IMG/VR virus record: IMGVR_UViG_3300029787_005452
Span: 62,001-126,000 of that record
DNA from: a virus
Length of the DNA stretch: 64,000 nucleotides
Strand: one strand, 5' to 3'
Shown here: positions 48,235-56,671 of the stretch, in pieces
Numbering within the stretch: position 1 is the stretch's first letter
Layout: every line of letters starts with the position of its first letter
Program-made: the position numbers and the translations under genes
Notes under the pieces: model-generated
Database searches by the model: none
Seen by the model: the letters and a program-made list of their open reading frames with translations, nothing else
Told to the model about the DNA's origin: nothing

Positions 48235-49092
48235 ATGAGTAATATAACAAGTTCAATGTTCGATAGTATTAAGTCTGCATTAGCAGCAGATAATGATAAT
48301 AATAAAAGTGCAATAGGTGATATCTTAAAGACGCCTCCTGGTAATACCTTTACTGTAAGGCTACTACCATATGCTAAAGATCCTTCTAAGACGTTCTTTC
48401 ATTATTATCAGCATGGTTGGAATAGTTTTGCTACTGGTCAATATACTAGTGCAATCTCTCTTCAAACCTTTGGTGAAAGGGATCCAATAGCTGAAGAACG
48501 TTATAAGATTCTTCGTACTGGTAATGAAGAAGAAAAAGAAAAGGCTAAGGCAATTGTGCGTTCTGAGAAATGGTTAGTTAACGTATATGTTGTTAATGAC
48601 CCTGTTAATCCTGAAAATAATGGTAAGGTTAAAATGCTTCGTTATGGTAAGCAAATTCATAATATTATTACCGATGCAATTGAAGGTGAAGATGCAGCTG
48701 AATTAGGTCCTCGTATATTTGATCTAGGTCCAGACGGAGTTAACTTTAGAGTTAAGGTTGAGAAGCAAGGTGACTTTCCGACTTATGTATCTTCTAAGTT
48801 TGGTATGCCGAGTGCAATTGATAATCTAGATGAAGATCGTCATAACGAAATTTATAAAAATGTATTCGAACTATCTAGTGTATTTAGCGTTAAGAGTGCA
48901 AATGAACTCAAGACGATGATGGATGAGCATTATTATGTTAGAGATTCATCAACTGATAATAACGTAGTTGTTGATAATCCTATAGAAGAAACCCCGGCGA
49001 CGACTCCGGTGGCAGCTCCTGTTGTTGAAACTAAAAAGGATGATAACGAAGATGAAGTTCTGAAAGAATTGCTTGAAGGTTTAGACGTTTAG
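48235..49092 (+). CDS. 32: Single-stranded DNA-binding protein gp32
   Basis: 285 residues. A short N-terminal cooperativity segment, then an OB-fold with 'NTFTVRLLPYAKDPSKTFFH' and 'SEKWLVNVYVVNDPVNPENN', and an acidic C-terminal tail (ETKKDDNEDEVLKELLEGLD) that in T4 binds partner proteins. The classical zinc Cys set is not obvious. It coats ssDNA at forks and in recombination. A leaderless early promoter precedes it. Confidence 0.88.
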   Translation: MSNITSSMFDSIKSALAADNDNNKSAIGDILKTPPGNTFTVRLLPYAKDPSKTFFHYYQHGWNSFATGQYTSAISLQTFGERDPIAEERYKILRTGNEEEKEKAKAIVRSEKWLVNVYVVNDPVNPENNGKVKMLRYGKQIHNIITDAIEGEDAAELGPRIFDLGPDGVNFRVKVEKQGDFPTYVSSKFGMPSAIDNLDEDRHNEIYKNVFELSSVFSVKSANELKTMMDEHYYVRDSSTDNNVVVDNPIEETPATTPVAAPVVETKKDDNEDEVLKELLEGLDV

Positions 49093-49096
49093 TAAA

Positions 49097-49678
49097 ATGA
49101 GCGATCAAATGCCAGAAATGATTCCTGTACCCGAGAATCAACCTTCAGGTGAGGCTGTTCCTGAAATGACCAGGCAACTATCACCTGACGAGGAAAGAGC
49201 TACATTACTTAATTTTATGGGTAATATGTATGGGGAAGCTAAAAAAATGGATAGCAATATTATTGCACCCTCTACTACTTTACAAAGAGGTAAAAGTGAG
49301 GAGTTAAAAAAACAAATTGAACAAGTTTATACTCAGCCTCAGCAATCTGCGCAACCAGCCCCATTGGAAGCGCAGGTTGCTAAACATGAACCTTTACAAT
49401 CAAATCCTAATGAAGCTCAACCTAATAAAGTAACTATAAATCAACCTGTTGATACACTTATTGAAACTCCTGTTGATATAAATCAACTAACTTTAAATTT
49501 TAACACTAGTGAAAAAGATGAATTATTTTTAATGGTAGAAAAAATGTTGAATAGATTAGATAAGTTGCATATAAAAGTTGATAATATAAGCAAAAGTATT
49601 GAAAATAATAATGTAACATCCTTACCAATTAAAAAGATTGCAAAAAAAAAATCAGTTAAATCGAAAGAGGAAATATAA
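49097..49678 (+). CDS. Unknown protein between gp32 and gp45
   Basis: 193 residues. The first 130 are low complexity (Pro, Gln, Glu, Ala), with an 'LSPDEERATLLNFMGNMYGE' helix near 28-47. The last 60 form a probable coiled coil ('KDELFLMVEKMLNRLDKLHI') and end in a Lys-rich tail. It starts 4 nt after the gp32 stop. An adaptor that binds replication proteins is possible. Not recognised. Confidence 0.5.
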   Translation: MSDQMPEMIPVPENQPSGEAVPEMTRQLSPDEERATLLNFMGNMYGEAKKMDSNIIAPSTTLQRGKSEELKKQIEQVYTQPQQSAQPAPLEAQVAKHEPLQSNPNEAQPNKVTINQPVDTLIETPVDINQLTLNFNTSEKDELFLMVEKMLNRLDKLHIKVDNISKSIENNNVTSLPIKKIAKKKSVKSKEEI

Positions 49679-49695
49679 TATAATAGACTTAGTAT

Positions 49696-50430
49696 ATGGG
49701 TTATTTAAAAATAAAAAATAAAAAAGATTTCGTTTCTAACTTTCTTGTACCGGTATCAAATTTAAATGATGCATGTATTCTATCGATAGAAGGTGATAAT
49801 ATTTGTTGTACGTTGGCATCAGCAGATGCAACTATTGTGTGTAAGACTAGTATTGCAATAGATACAGATTTAAAAGATAGTATGACTTTAAACTTACCGG
49901 ATATTAAAAAACTTATTCGGGTTTTAGATATTATACCTTCTGTTGATATTGAATTACAAATTAATGAAAATAATATTTCTTTCAATAAAGATGGTTATAA
50001 ATTTAAGTATCATTTATTAGATGATGGTATAATTAAGCAACCTTCGTTAAATGTAGAAAAAATTAAAAAGTTAGAATTTAATACTAAGTTTGTAGTAAAA
50101 GAAAAAGAGTTAAATACTCTATTTAAAGGTAGTACGTTTGCTACTGAAACATCAAAGGTCTATCTTTTCGAGGAAGGTAATAAAATTTTTAGTGAATTAG
50201 GGGATAGATCTAGACATAATTCAGATAACTTTGTTTGTCTATTAAGTGATACCTATCAAGGTAATATACAAAAGCCGTTACCAGTTAATTTTGATTCATT
50301 TAGACTTGTTAGTTTTAATGGCAGTAATGAAGTAAATTTCAGTATTAATACTGATATGGGTGTTATAACTTGTAACTTTGAAAAAGGTGAAACCCAATTG
50401 ATTTATATTATTTCTGCATTAATTAATTAA
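49696..50430 (+). CDS. 45: Sliding clamp gp45-like
   Basis: 244 residues, similar to T4 gp45 (228). A repeat of beta-rich halves: 'NDACILSIEGDNICCTLASA', 'MTLNLPDIKKLIRVLDII' and 'GYKFKYHLLDDGI', then 'KVYLFEEGNKIFSELGDRS'. These are the strands and the helix pairs of a toroidal clamp. It would tether gp43 and, as in T4, activate late transcription with gp55. The clamp loader genes (44/62) are not in this window. Confidence 0.78.
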   Translation: MGYLKIKNKKDFVSNFLVPVSNLNDACILSIEGDNICCTLASADATIVCKTSIAIDTDLKDSMTLNLPDIKKLIRVLDIIPSVDIELQINENNISFNKDGYKFKYHLLDDGIIKQPSLNVEKIKKLEFNTKFVVKEKELNTLFKGSTFATETSKVYLFEEGNKIFSELGDRSRHNSDNFVCLLSDTYQGNIQKPLPVNFDSFRLVSFNGSNEVNFSINTDMGVITCNFEKGETQLIYIISALIN

Positions 50431-50431
50431 T

Positions 50432-50785
50432 ATGAAAGATTGGTCAGAACATAAAGTAAAAAATAAAATTAAGACCCCTGGTTATTTTATAAAAAGGTTA
50501 AAAGATAGTGGTTTCGTAGTTTTAAAAATGTTTAATGCTTATAGTCAAGCTGACCCGAGAAGATGGTCATGTTTGATCGACCCCGGGGTATCGAGTGTTT
50601 ACGTTACATGTTTTACTAATAAGGATGAAAAAGGTGAAGTTTTATTTGAATTTGATGATGGTGGTAATAACTTTAAAAAAGGATTTTATTTAAAAACTGA
50701 TAGCATTGAAGTAATAATTAATCAATTAATTGAAAAAGGTATAAGTAATGACCCCAAAGAAAACCCATTTGGTAGACTTAAATAA
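50432..50785 (+). CDS. Conserved phage protein next to gp45
   Basis: 117 residues, mixed alpha/beta: 'GYFIKRLKDSGFVVLKMFNA', 'DPRRWSCLIDPGVSSVYVTC' and 'LFEFDDGGNNFKKGFYLKTD'. I recall near relatives behind gp45 in marine T4-like phages, without a known role. It starts 1 nt after the clamp stop, so the two are co-translated. RpbA-like position in T4, but no similarity is seen. Confidence 0.6.
   Translation: MKDWSEHKVKNKIKTPGYFIKRLKDSGFVVLKMFNAYSQADPRRWSCLIDPGVSSVYVTCFTNKDEKGEVLFEFDDGGNNFKKGFYLKTDSIEVIINQLIEKGISNDPKENPFGRLK
50777..50784 (+). promoter_or_regulatory. Late promoter box for the gene starting at 50790
   Basis: CTTAAATA, then ATATT (5 nt) and the ATG at 50790. The TAA stop of the previous gene lies at its right edge. 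The box favours this ATG over an earlier in-frame start at 50748. Confidence 0.6.
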
Positions 50786-50789
50786 TATT

Positions 50790-51098
50790 ATGAATGAGGA
50801 TAGTAAAGACGATAAAAAAGAAGAAGAAATCGTCAATAAGTCTATTGATCTACAAACTGAAAAGGTGATAAGAGAAGCTCTAAAAACGTTTGTAAATGAA
50901 AAATTAAAAGATAGAAAAACTGATGATGAGATTGAAGCTATGGTTTCTACTTGTGCAGAGTTTATGAAATGTTTTGTAATTATGGGTTATGATTTTGAAG
51001 GTAAAGCTATTAAACCTATTTTTTATGCTAAAAATGATTTGGATGGAGATGCTTTAGGTCAGTACATTCAAAAGTTTATAATGAATTCTATATATTGA
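50790..51098 (+). CDS. Small helical protein
   Basis: 102 residues. A charged N-terminus (MNEDSKDDKKEEEIVNKS) precedes a helical domain 'EKVIREALKTFVNEKLKDRK' and 'MVSTCAEFMKCFVIMGYDF'. No motif known. Placed between replication and nucleotide-sugar genes. A late box directly before it means it may be made later than the clamp. Function unknown. Confidence 0.55.
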   Translation: MNEDSKDDKKEEEIVNKSIDLQTEKVIREALKTFVNEKLKDRKTDDEIEAMVSTCAEFMKCFVIMGYDFEGKAIKPIFYAKNDLDGDALGQYIQKFIMNSIY

Positions 51099-51122
51099 TT
51101 TTTAGATTTTATAAGCTAAAAT
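51095..51122 (+). promoter_or_regulatory. Early promoter of the nucleotide-sugar block
   Basis: TTGATT at 51095-51100, 16 bp, and TAAAAT at 51117-51122, then 6 nt to the ATG at 51129. Confidence 0.65.
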
Positions 51123-51128
51123 ATATAT

Positions 51129-52001
51129 ATGAATGTATTAATTCTTGGGAAGGGTTATGTAGGTAATCATCTTAAAAAATATCTATCTGAGCAATGGTTA
51201 CCAGATAATGATATATTTTTTAAATCAAAAAAAGATTTAGACTATACAAACCCGGAAGTGTTATATAACTTTTGTCTTTCTGAAGATATCGATACAGTAA
51301 TTAATACATCAGGTTATACAGGTGCACCTAATGTAGATGGTTGTGAAGATAATAAAGAAGATTGTTTTTATTATAATGTAAATGTACCGGTAACCGTGGA
51401 AGGCATTTGCAAATCTTTAGATATAAATTTTATCCATATAGGGTCAGGTTGTATTTATGGTGGTTATGATAAAGAATATACCGAAGATGATAAACCTAAT
51501 TTTGGTGTATTTGAAAAAGAATCAAGTTTTTATAGTAAAACGAAACATATATCTGAAATGTTGCTTGATACAAATTTTACTAATATTATTAGAATTAGAA
51601 TGCCGATTGAAAGTAAATTAACTAAGAAAAATTTGTTAACTAAACTTATTAATTACCCAAATTTAGTTGATTTTGTTAATAGTAAAACAGATATGGTAGT
51701 TTTATGTAAATTTATTGAAACTGTAATAAAAAATTTTAAAGCTGGTATATATAATGCAGTTCACCATGGTTCATTAGGTACCGATGAAGTTATTGACATT
51801 TTAAAAGAATACGGTATTCAAAATAATAATTGGAAGTTTATACCTTACGATGAATTAGAAATAAAATGCAATAGGAGTAATTGTATATTATCTAATCAAA
51901 AAGCCAAAGATGATTTTAATTTTGACTTTGGTGATGAAGAATACTATTTAAGATTAAACGCATCTTTAATTGAGAAGGAATCAAAATGGAAAAAGAATTA
52001 G
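51129..52001 (+). CDS. SDR family nucleotide-sugar reductase (RmlD-like)
   Basis: 290 residues. The NAD(P) site is 'VLILGKGYVGNHLKKYL', then 'IDTVINTSGYTGAPNVDGCE' (the RmlD-type N-x-x-A-Y-T region), and catalytic 'FYSKTKHISEML' (Y-x-x-x-K). It would reduce a 4-keto sugar made by the RmlB-like enzyme three genes on. It is followed, with overlap, by a cytidylyl- or adenylyltransferase gene. Confidence 0.75.
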   Translation: MNVLILGKGYVGNHLKKYLSEQWLPDNDIFFKSKKDLDYTNPEVLYNFCLSEDIDTVINTSGYTGAPNVDGCEDNKEDCFYYNVNVPVTVEGICKSLDINFIHIGSGCIYGGYDKEYTEDDKPNFGVFEKESSFYSKTKHISEMLLDTNFTNIIRIRMPIESKLTKKNLLTKLINYPNLVDFVNSKTDMVVLCKFIETVIKNFKAGIYNAVHHGSLGTDEVIDILKEYGIQNNNWKFIPYDELEIKCNRSNCILSNQKAKDDFNFDFGDEEYYLRLNASLIEKESKWKKN

Positions 52002-52429
52002 TGGGGTTTACAGCTGGTAACTTTGATTTATTACACCCAGGTTACATATACACTTTTGAAGAAGCAAAAAAACACTGTGATAGATTTTTAGTTTTCTTGC
52101 AAAAAGATCCATCAGCTACAAGATACACAAAATATAAACCTGTTATACCTTATTATGAAAGATATAAGACTTTAATGGCAATTCAGTATGTCGACGATGT
52201 TTATATGTACCAAACAGAAGAAGAATTAATAGAATTAATTAAATTCTTCAAACCTGATATCAGAATATTAGGTGAAGATTACATCGGTAAATCATTTACA
52301 GGGGATGACCTACCACCAAAAGTTATATATACAACTCGTTCACATGAATGGTCCACGACTAGAATAAAAGATTTAATTACTAAGCAAACAATTAAACAGA
52401 ATCCTAATATTATTAATAATGGAAAATAA
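51986..52429 (+). CDS. Cytidylyltransferase-like protein (TagD/HldE-type)
   Basis: 147 residues. 'GFTAGNFDLLHPGYIYTFEE' is the HxGH site in altered form (H-P-G-Y), 'ATRYTKYKPVIPYYERYKTL' gives the R-Y-x3-R-like loop and 'RSHEWSTTRIKDLI' is the S-T-T-R motif. It activates a sugar- or glycerol-phosphate with CTP or ATP. The Y for the last H also occurs in some relatives, as far as I recall. Shine-Dalgarno-like AAGGA lies before its start. Confidence 0.78.
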   Translation: MEKELVGFTAGNFDLLHPGYIYTFEEAKKHCDRFLVFLQKDPSATRYTKYKPVIPYYERYKTLMAIQYVDDVYMYQTEEELIELIKFFKPDIRILGEDYIGKSFTGDDLPPKVIYTTRSHEWSTTRIKDLITKQTIKQNPNIINNGK

Positions 52430-53282
52430 AAAAGTTTTAGTAACAGGAGGGGCTGGGTTTATAGGTAGTCATTTATGTGAAAGACTAGTAAATGATGGGA
52501 ATGAAGTAACTTCACTTGATAATTATTTTACAGGGGATTATAACAATCACATTAAAGGGGTTAATTATATTGACGCGCCAACAAATGATATACGTTGGTG
52601 TGTTGAAGAAAAACCTGAAATTGTGTATCACTTAGGAGAGTACTCACGGGTAGAACAAAGCTTTGATGATGTGAGTCTTGTCCATGAATATAATACTCAA
52701 GGTACATTTCAAGTATTAGAATTTATTAAAGAAACTGGTGCTAAGCTTATTTACGCTGGTAGTAGTACAAAGTTTAGTGACAATGGTGCAGATGCATCTC
52801 CTTATGCCTTTACAAAGGCTCAGAATACACAACTTGTTATGAACTATGGTGAATGGTTTAACATTGATTATGCAATCACTTATTTTTATAATGTTTATGG
52901 TGGAAGAGAAATTTCAGAAGGTAAGTACGCTACATTAATTGCTTTGTTCAAAGAAAAAGTTAAAAAGGGTGAAAATTTACAGGTTGTTTTACCCGGTACG
53001 CAGCAAAGAAATTTTACACACGTGGATGATATAGTAGATGGCTTAATATTAGTTGGAGATAACGGTAGCGGTGATGGATATGGTATAGGCCATGATGAAT
53101 CTTATTCAGTTATTGACGTCGCTATGATGTTTTCAAATTATGGTAAAGTACAAATAGATGAATTGCCTGAAAGAAAGGGTAATAGAATGTCTGGTAATTT
53201 AATTACTAAAGATATAAAACTTTTAGGGTGGTCTCCTAAGAAAAATTTAAAAGACTATATAAAAAATGAAACAAAAAAGTAA
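52419..53282 (+). CDS. NAD-dependent sugar epimerase/dehydratase
   Basis: 287 residues, a standard extended SDR: 'VLVTGGAGFIGSHLCERLVN', 'VTSLDNYFTGDYNNHIKGVN', 'EIVYHLGEYSRVEQSF', catalytic 'SPYAFTKAQ' (Y-x-x-x-K), and C-terminal 'QRNFTHVDDIVDGLIL'. UDP-glucose 4-epimerase-like or GDP-sugar dehydratase-like. The substrate cannot be fixed by motif. Overlaps both neighbours. Confidence 0.8.
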   Translation: MENKKVLVTGGAGFIGSHLCERLVNDGNEVTSLDNYFTGDYNNHIKGVNYIDAPTNDIRWCVEEKPEIVYHLGEYSRVEQSFDDVSLVHEYNTQGTFQVLEFIKETGAKLIYAGSSTKFSDNGADASPYAFTKAQNTQLVMNYGEWFNIDYAITYFYNVYGGREISEGKYATLIALFKEKVKKGENLQVVLPGTQQRNFTHVDDIVDGLILVGDNGSGDGYGIGHDESYSVIDVAMMFSNYGKVQIDELPERKGNRMSGNLITKDIKLLGWSPKKNLKDYIKNETKK

Positions 53283-54219
53283 AAATATTTTAGTAACAGG
53301 TGGTTACGGGTTTATAGGTGGAAATTTTATACGATTCTTAAGAGATAACTTTCCGCAGCATAAGATAACATGTATAGATAAGGATGGTTATGCTTCAAAT
53401 AAAGACTATGTAAAGGGTTTATGTGATAAAGAGTATAAATTAGATATTTCAAAAAGTTTAGAGCTAGAAAATGTATTTCTTACAAATAATAAGTTTGATT
53501 ATATCTTTCATTTTGCGGCTGAATCCCATGTGGATAATAGTATTAGTGGTCCTAAAGTTTTTATTGAATCTAATGTATTAGGGACACAAAATATGTTAGA
53601 ATGCTTCCGGAAAATTAATAACAATTACGGTAGATTTATACATATTAGTACTGATGAAGTTTATGGACATTTAGGGTTTAACGACCCCTCATTTACTGAG
53701 TTAACCCCTATTGCACCTCGTTCTCCCTATGCTGCAAGTAAAGCATCAAGCGATCTCTTATGTATGTCATACATTAAAACATTCGATAGTAATATAAGTA
53801 TAACCAGGTGTTGTAATAACTACGGTCCTAATCAGCATAGTGAAAAATTTATACCTACAATTATAAAATCTTTAAGTGCTGGTAAAAAAGTTCCCATATA
53901 TGGGGAAGGTTTAAACATACGTGAATGGATTCATGTATATGATCATATTTTAGCAGTATGGGCCGTAGCAACAAAAGGTAAAAATGAAGTATATAACATA
54001 GGTTCTGGTTTAGAATTATCAAATATTGAGTTAGTGGATAAGATATGTTCAATAATGGGTAAAGATTTAGATAAAAATGCTATATTTGTTAAAGATCGAT
54101 TAGGTCATGACTTTAGATATAGTATCAATAGTAGTAAAATAGAAAATGAATTATTGTATGAACCATTATATAAAGATTTTGATGAACAATTAATTGAATT
54201 AGTAAAAATTTATGAGTAA
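53266..54219 (+). CDS. rmlB: dTDP-glucose 4,6-dehydratase-like (RmlB)
   Basis: 317 residues. 'ILVTGGYGFIGGNFIRFLRD', 'IFHFAAESHVDNSISGP', 'FIHISTDEVYG' (the D-E pair of RmlB), 'SPYAASKASSDLL', 'CCNNYGPNQHSEKFIPTIIK' and 'IREWIHVYDHI' are all typical of RmlB. It makes a 4-keto-6-deoxy sugar nucleotide. Together with the RmlD-like gene it could build a deoxysugar for virion or DNA decoration. Confidence 0.85.
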   Translation: MKQKSKNILVTGGYGFIGGNFIRFLRDNFPQHKITCIDKDGYASNKDYVKGLCDKEYKLDISKSLELENVFLTNNKFDYIFHFAAESHVDNSISGPKVFIESNVLGTQNMLECFRKINNNYGRFIHISTDEVYGHLGFNDPSFTELTPIAPRSPYAASKASSDLLCMSYIKTFDSNISITRCCNNYGPNQHSEKFIPTIIKSLSAGKKVPIYGEGLNIREWIHVYDHILAVWAVATKGKNEVYNIGSGLELSNIELVDKICSIMGKDLDKNAIFVKDRLGHDFRYSINSSKIENELLYEPLYKDFDEQLIELVKIYE

Positions 54220-54490
54220 AGCTAAGATTAGAGTAGGAGAAATATATGCATGCCATCACGGTGAGTATGCCGGTCAATTATTTGCATTTATTTGCCGAGA
54301 TAAAAAGGAACTGACGTATAATTTTCTTAGAATGCCTGAAATGATTACAACTAAAATACCTCAAAAAGATTTCGATGAAGGTTTAGATAGAGATATAATT
54401 AAATTTGTTGAAAAGGTTCCAAAATACGTCCATAAAGTTATAATGGCACAATATAAAAAGAATGAAATTACTAACGATAGACGGAAATAA
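54212..54490 (+). CDS. Small conserved phage protein
   Basis: 92 residues, beta-rich at the start: 'RVGEIYACHHGEYAGQLFAF', 'LTYNFLRMPEM', then 'QKDFDEGLDRDIIKFVEKVP' and a basic end. It overlaps the sugar dehydratase and the RNase H gene. I recall similar small proteins beside rnh in marine phages. No known function. Confidence 0.55.
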   Translation: MSKAKIRVGEIYACHHGEYAGQLFAFICRDKKELTYNFLRMPEMITTKIPQKDFDEGLDRDIIKFVEKVPKYVHKVIMAQYKKNEITNDRRK

Positions 54491-55346
54491 TTTAGTACAT
54501 CGAGTGTATTGGGTTGCAAATAACATTAAAAATGTTTCTGAAAACTACCATGTTTATATGTTTCTCAATAGTGTTAAGAGTTATGTGGAAATGTACCAAC
54601 CAGATAAAGTCATATGCGTGTGGGATGAAAAACCTGATTATAGACCCAATAAACGTAAGGAACTTTTAGAAGAATATAAAGGAAATCGTGACCCTGAGTA
54701 TGGTAAAGAAGTACATGGTAAGAATGAAATAATAAAAGAGATGCTTAATACAATAGGTATACCATCAATATTCCCTAGATCATATGAAGCTGATGATGTT
54801 ATCAAGATTGTTAACGATGCATATGATAAAATGAGCACAACTAAATTTTATTTAACTAAAAAATTATTCAGACATGTCATTGTTACTGTAGATAAAGACT
54901 TATGCCAGTTAATTTCTAGTAAAGTTTCGGTATACGACCCTATAAGAAAGGTGGAAATTAATAAAGAAAACTTTAATGAAATATTAAAATATAATAAAAA
55001 AGATTTTATTAAAGTAAAAGCGTTAACTGGTGATAAAAGTGATAATATTCCCGGCTTAAAAGGTTTTGGTAAAGTAAAAATAGATAAGTTCCTTAACGGT
55101 GAAGTAGTTTTAACAGAAGAAGAAAACGTTATATATAATAGAAATTTAGATTTAGTCACGTTAACTAATGATAAAGATGAAAAGGAGTATGTTATGAATC
55201 AATTATCAGAAATTAAAAATGAAACTGACTATGAACAGTTTAAAAAATTAAGTAAAGATTATAATTTAAGTCAAATTGTTAAAAATGATACTAAATGGTA
55301 TACTACATTTTTCCAGAAAAATAGATTATTAGAGTTACTATCTTAA
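54462..55346 (+). CDS. rnh: RNase H / 5'-3' exonuclease (T4 Rnh-like)
   Basis: 294 residues, near T4 Rnh (305). 'LLTIDGNNLVHRVYWVANNI' (first Asp), 'VICVWDEKPDYRPNKRKELL' then 'EEYKGNR', 'SYEADDVIKI' (E-x-D-D), 'IVTVDKDLCQLIS' and 'ALTGDKSDNIPGLKGFGKVK' are the FEN-1-type metal and helix-hairpin sites. It removes RNA primers from lagging strands. All acid residues seem present. Confidence 0.87.
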   Translation: MKLLTIDGNNLVHRVYWVANNIKNVSENYHVYMFLNSVKSYVEMYQPDKVICVWDEKPDYRPNKRKELLEEYKGNRDPEYGKEVHGKNEIIKEMLNTIGIPSIFPRSYEADDVIKIVNDAYDKMSTTKFYLTKKLFRHVIVTVDKDLCQLISSKVSVYDPIRKVEINKENFNEILKYNKKDFIKVKALTGDKSDNIPGLKGFGKVKIDKFLNGEVVLTEEENVIYNRNLDLVTLTNDKDEKEYVMNQLSEIKNETDYEQFKKLSKDYNLSQIVKNDTKWYTTFFQKNRLLELLS

Positions 55347-55349
55347 ATA
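55342..55349 (+). promoter_or_regulatory. Late promoter box for the gene starting at 55355
   Basis: CTTAAATA, then TTAAT (5 nt) and the ATG at 55355. The RNase H stop codon TAA is inside the box. Confidence 0.65.
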
Positions 55350-55354
55350 TTAAT

Positions 55355-55600
55355 ATGGAAGATCAATTTATTAATCCTCAGCAAATACGTTCCCCATATA
55401 CCGGGGAAACAGTTAGACCAGTTTTTAATACCTACGTTAATAATGGTAAAACGTATGAACAAGCAGTTATGTCTGACCCAGTTACAGGTCATATAATTAA
55501 AAAAGGTTTAGTATCTATTAAAGATTCTAAAACTGGTGAAGTAATACAAGATTATAATTCAGCACTATCTCAAAGTAATACTACTCAAAGTAGAGGTTAG
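55355..55600 (+). CDS. Small late protein between rnh and gp61
   Basis: 81 residues, polar, Gly/Asn/Gln-rich, beta-like: 'IRSPYTGETVRPVFNTYVNN', 'VTGHIIKKGLVSIKDSKTGE'. The 'SPYTG' and 'GE' elements recall small head- or capsid-associated proteins, but this is only an impression. It has its own late box, unlike its replication neighbours. Function unknown. Confidence 0.55.
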   Translation: MEDQFINPQQIRSPYTGETVRPVFNTYVNNGKTYEQAVMSDPVTGHIIKKGLVSIKDSKTGEVIQDYNSALSQSNTTQSRG

Positions 55601-55602
55601 GC

Positions 55603-55630
55603 TTGAAATATAGTATATTGCATTTATAAT
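55603..55630 (+). promoter_or_regulatory. Early promoter of primase
   Basis: TTGAAA at 55603-55608, 16 bp, and TATAAT at 55625-55630, then 6 nt to the GTG at 55637. Confidence 0.75.
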
Positions 55631-55636
55631 TATAAT

Positions 55637-56671
55637 GTGATAATTATACCAGAGCAGTATGTTGTAAACGTTTTGTATGAGAATGTCTATAAAATCTCAT
55701 ATAATAAATATACAAAAACGTATAATGGTTGCTGCCCTATCTGTAAAGAAGGTGGTTCATGGGGTAAGAAAAAGCGATTTTATTATATACCGAATAAAGA
55801 GTTGGCTTATTGTCATAACTGCGGTTATAGTAAAAAGGCTCTTACCTTTATAACTGAGGTAACTAATAAACCGTTACATACTATTGTTAATGATATAAAA
55901 GGTTTTGATGTTGAAATCTTACCTACCGAAGAACCAAAGGAAGTTAAAAAAGTTATAGATAAAAGTTTACCTGAAGATTGTATTAATTTATCTGATATTA
56001 GTCAAATAGAATACTATAAAGATAATACTACAGTAAAACTAGCTTTACAGTTAATTAAAGATAGAAAACTAGATAAAGGTGTTAATAAACCTAAAACGTT
56101 TTATTTATCTTTAAAAGACCCGGTGCATAAGAATAGATTAATATTACCATTCTACGATGAAAATGATGATATTATATTTTATCAATCAAGAGGGTTAACT
56201 AAAAAGGATTTGTTTGAAAGACCAAAATATCTTAGTAAGGTAGGTGCAGAAAGAAGCTTATACGGTATGCAAAATATAAATTCAGATTTAGATAACGTGT
56301 TTATATTTGAAGGACCTATTGACAGTTACTTTGTTGAAAATGGTTTAGCTACTTGTGGTATTACTGAAAAGAGTAATAAGATGTTTACAACATTACAATT
56401 ACAACAGATCAATAAACTAAACTTATATGAAAAGGTTTATGTATTAGATAACCAGTACTGTGATAAAGCTGCTTTAAGTAAAAGTATTATATTAGCTGAT
56501 AATAATGAAAAGGTTTTTATATGGCCTAAAGAGTTAAAGCGTTTTAAAGACTTTAACGATATATGCGTAGCTGGTAATAAAGACAAAATAAAACCTGAAT
56601 TTATATTAAAAAATACTCATTCAGGTCTTAAAGCTAAATTATTATTAACTGATATTAAAAATAATAGTTAA
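55637..56671 (+). CDS. 61: DNA primase gp61
   Basis: 344 residues, near T4 gp61 (342). Zinc ribbon C33-P-I-C36 and C59-H-N-C62, then a TOPRIM core with 'VFIFEGPIDSYFV' (Glu near 225) and 'YVLDNQYCDKAALSKSIILA' (D-x-Q in place of D-x-D). It makes primers together with helicase gp41. It starts at GTG; an ATG two bases upstream is out of frame and followed by TGA. The last codons overlap the minus-strand gene at 56668. Confidence 0.88.
   Translation: MIIIPEQYVVNVLYENVYKISYNKYTKTYNGCCPICKEGGSWGKKKRFYYIPNKELAYCHNCGYSKKALTFITEVTNKPLHTIVNDIKGFDVEILPTEEPKEVKKVIDKSLPEDCINLSDISQIEYYKDNTTVKLALQLIKDRKLDKGVNKPKTFYLSLKDPVHKNRLILPFYDENDDIIFYQSRGLTKKDLFERPKYLSKVGAERSLYGMQNINSDLDNVFIFEGPIDSYFVENGLATCGITEKSNKMFTTLQLQQINKLNLYEKVYVLDNQYCDKAALSKSIILADNNEKVFIWPKELKRFKDFNDICVAGNKDKIKPEFILKNTHSGLKAKLLLTDIKNNS

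Noticed and set aside
49674-49695. Leaderless early promoter for gp45
   Set aside because: Two overlapping TATAAT boxes exist, but they lie 11 nt or more from the ATG and have no TTGA box at 16-17 bp, so the pattern does not fit.
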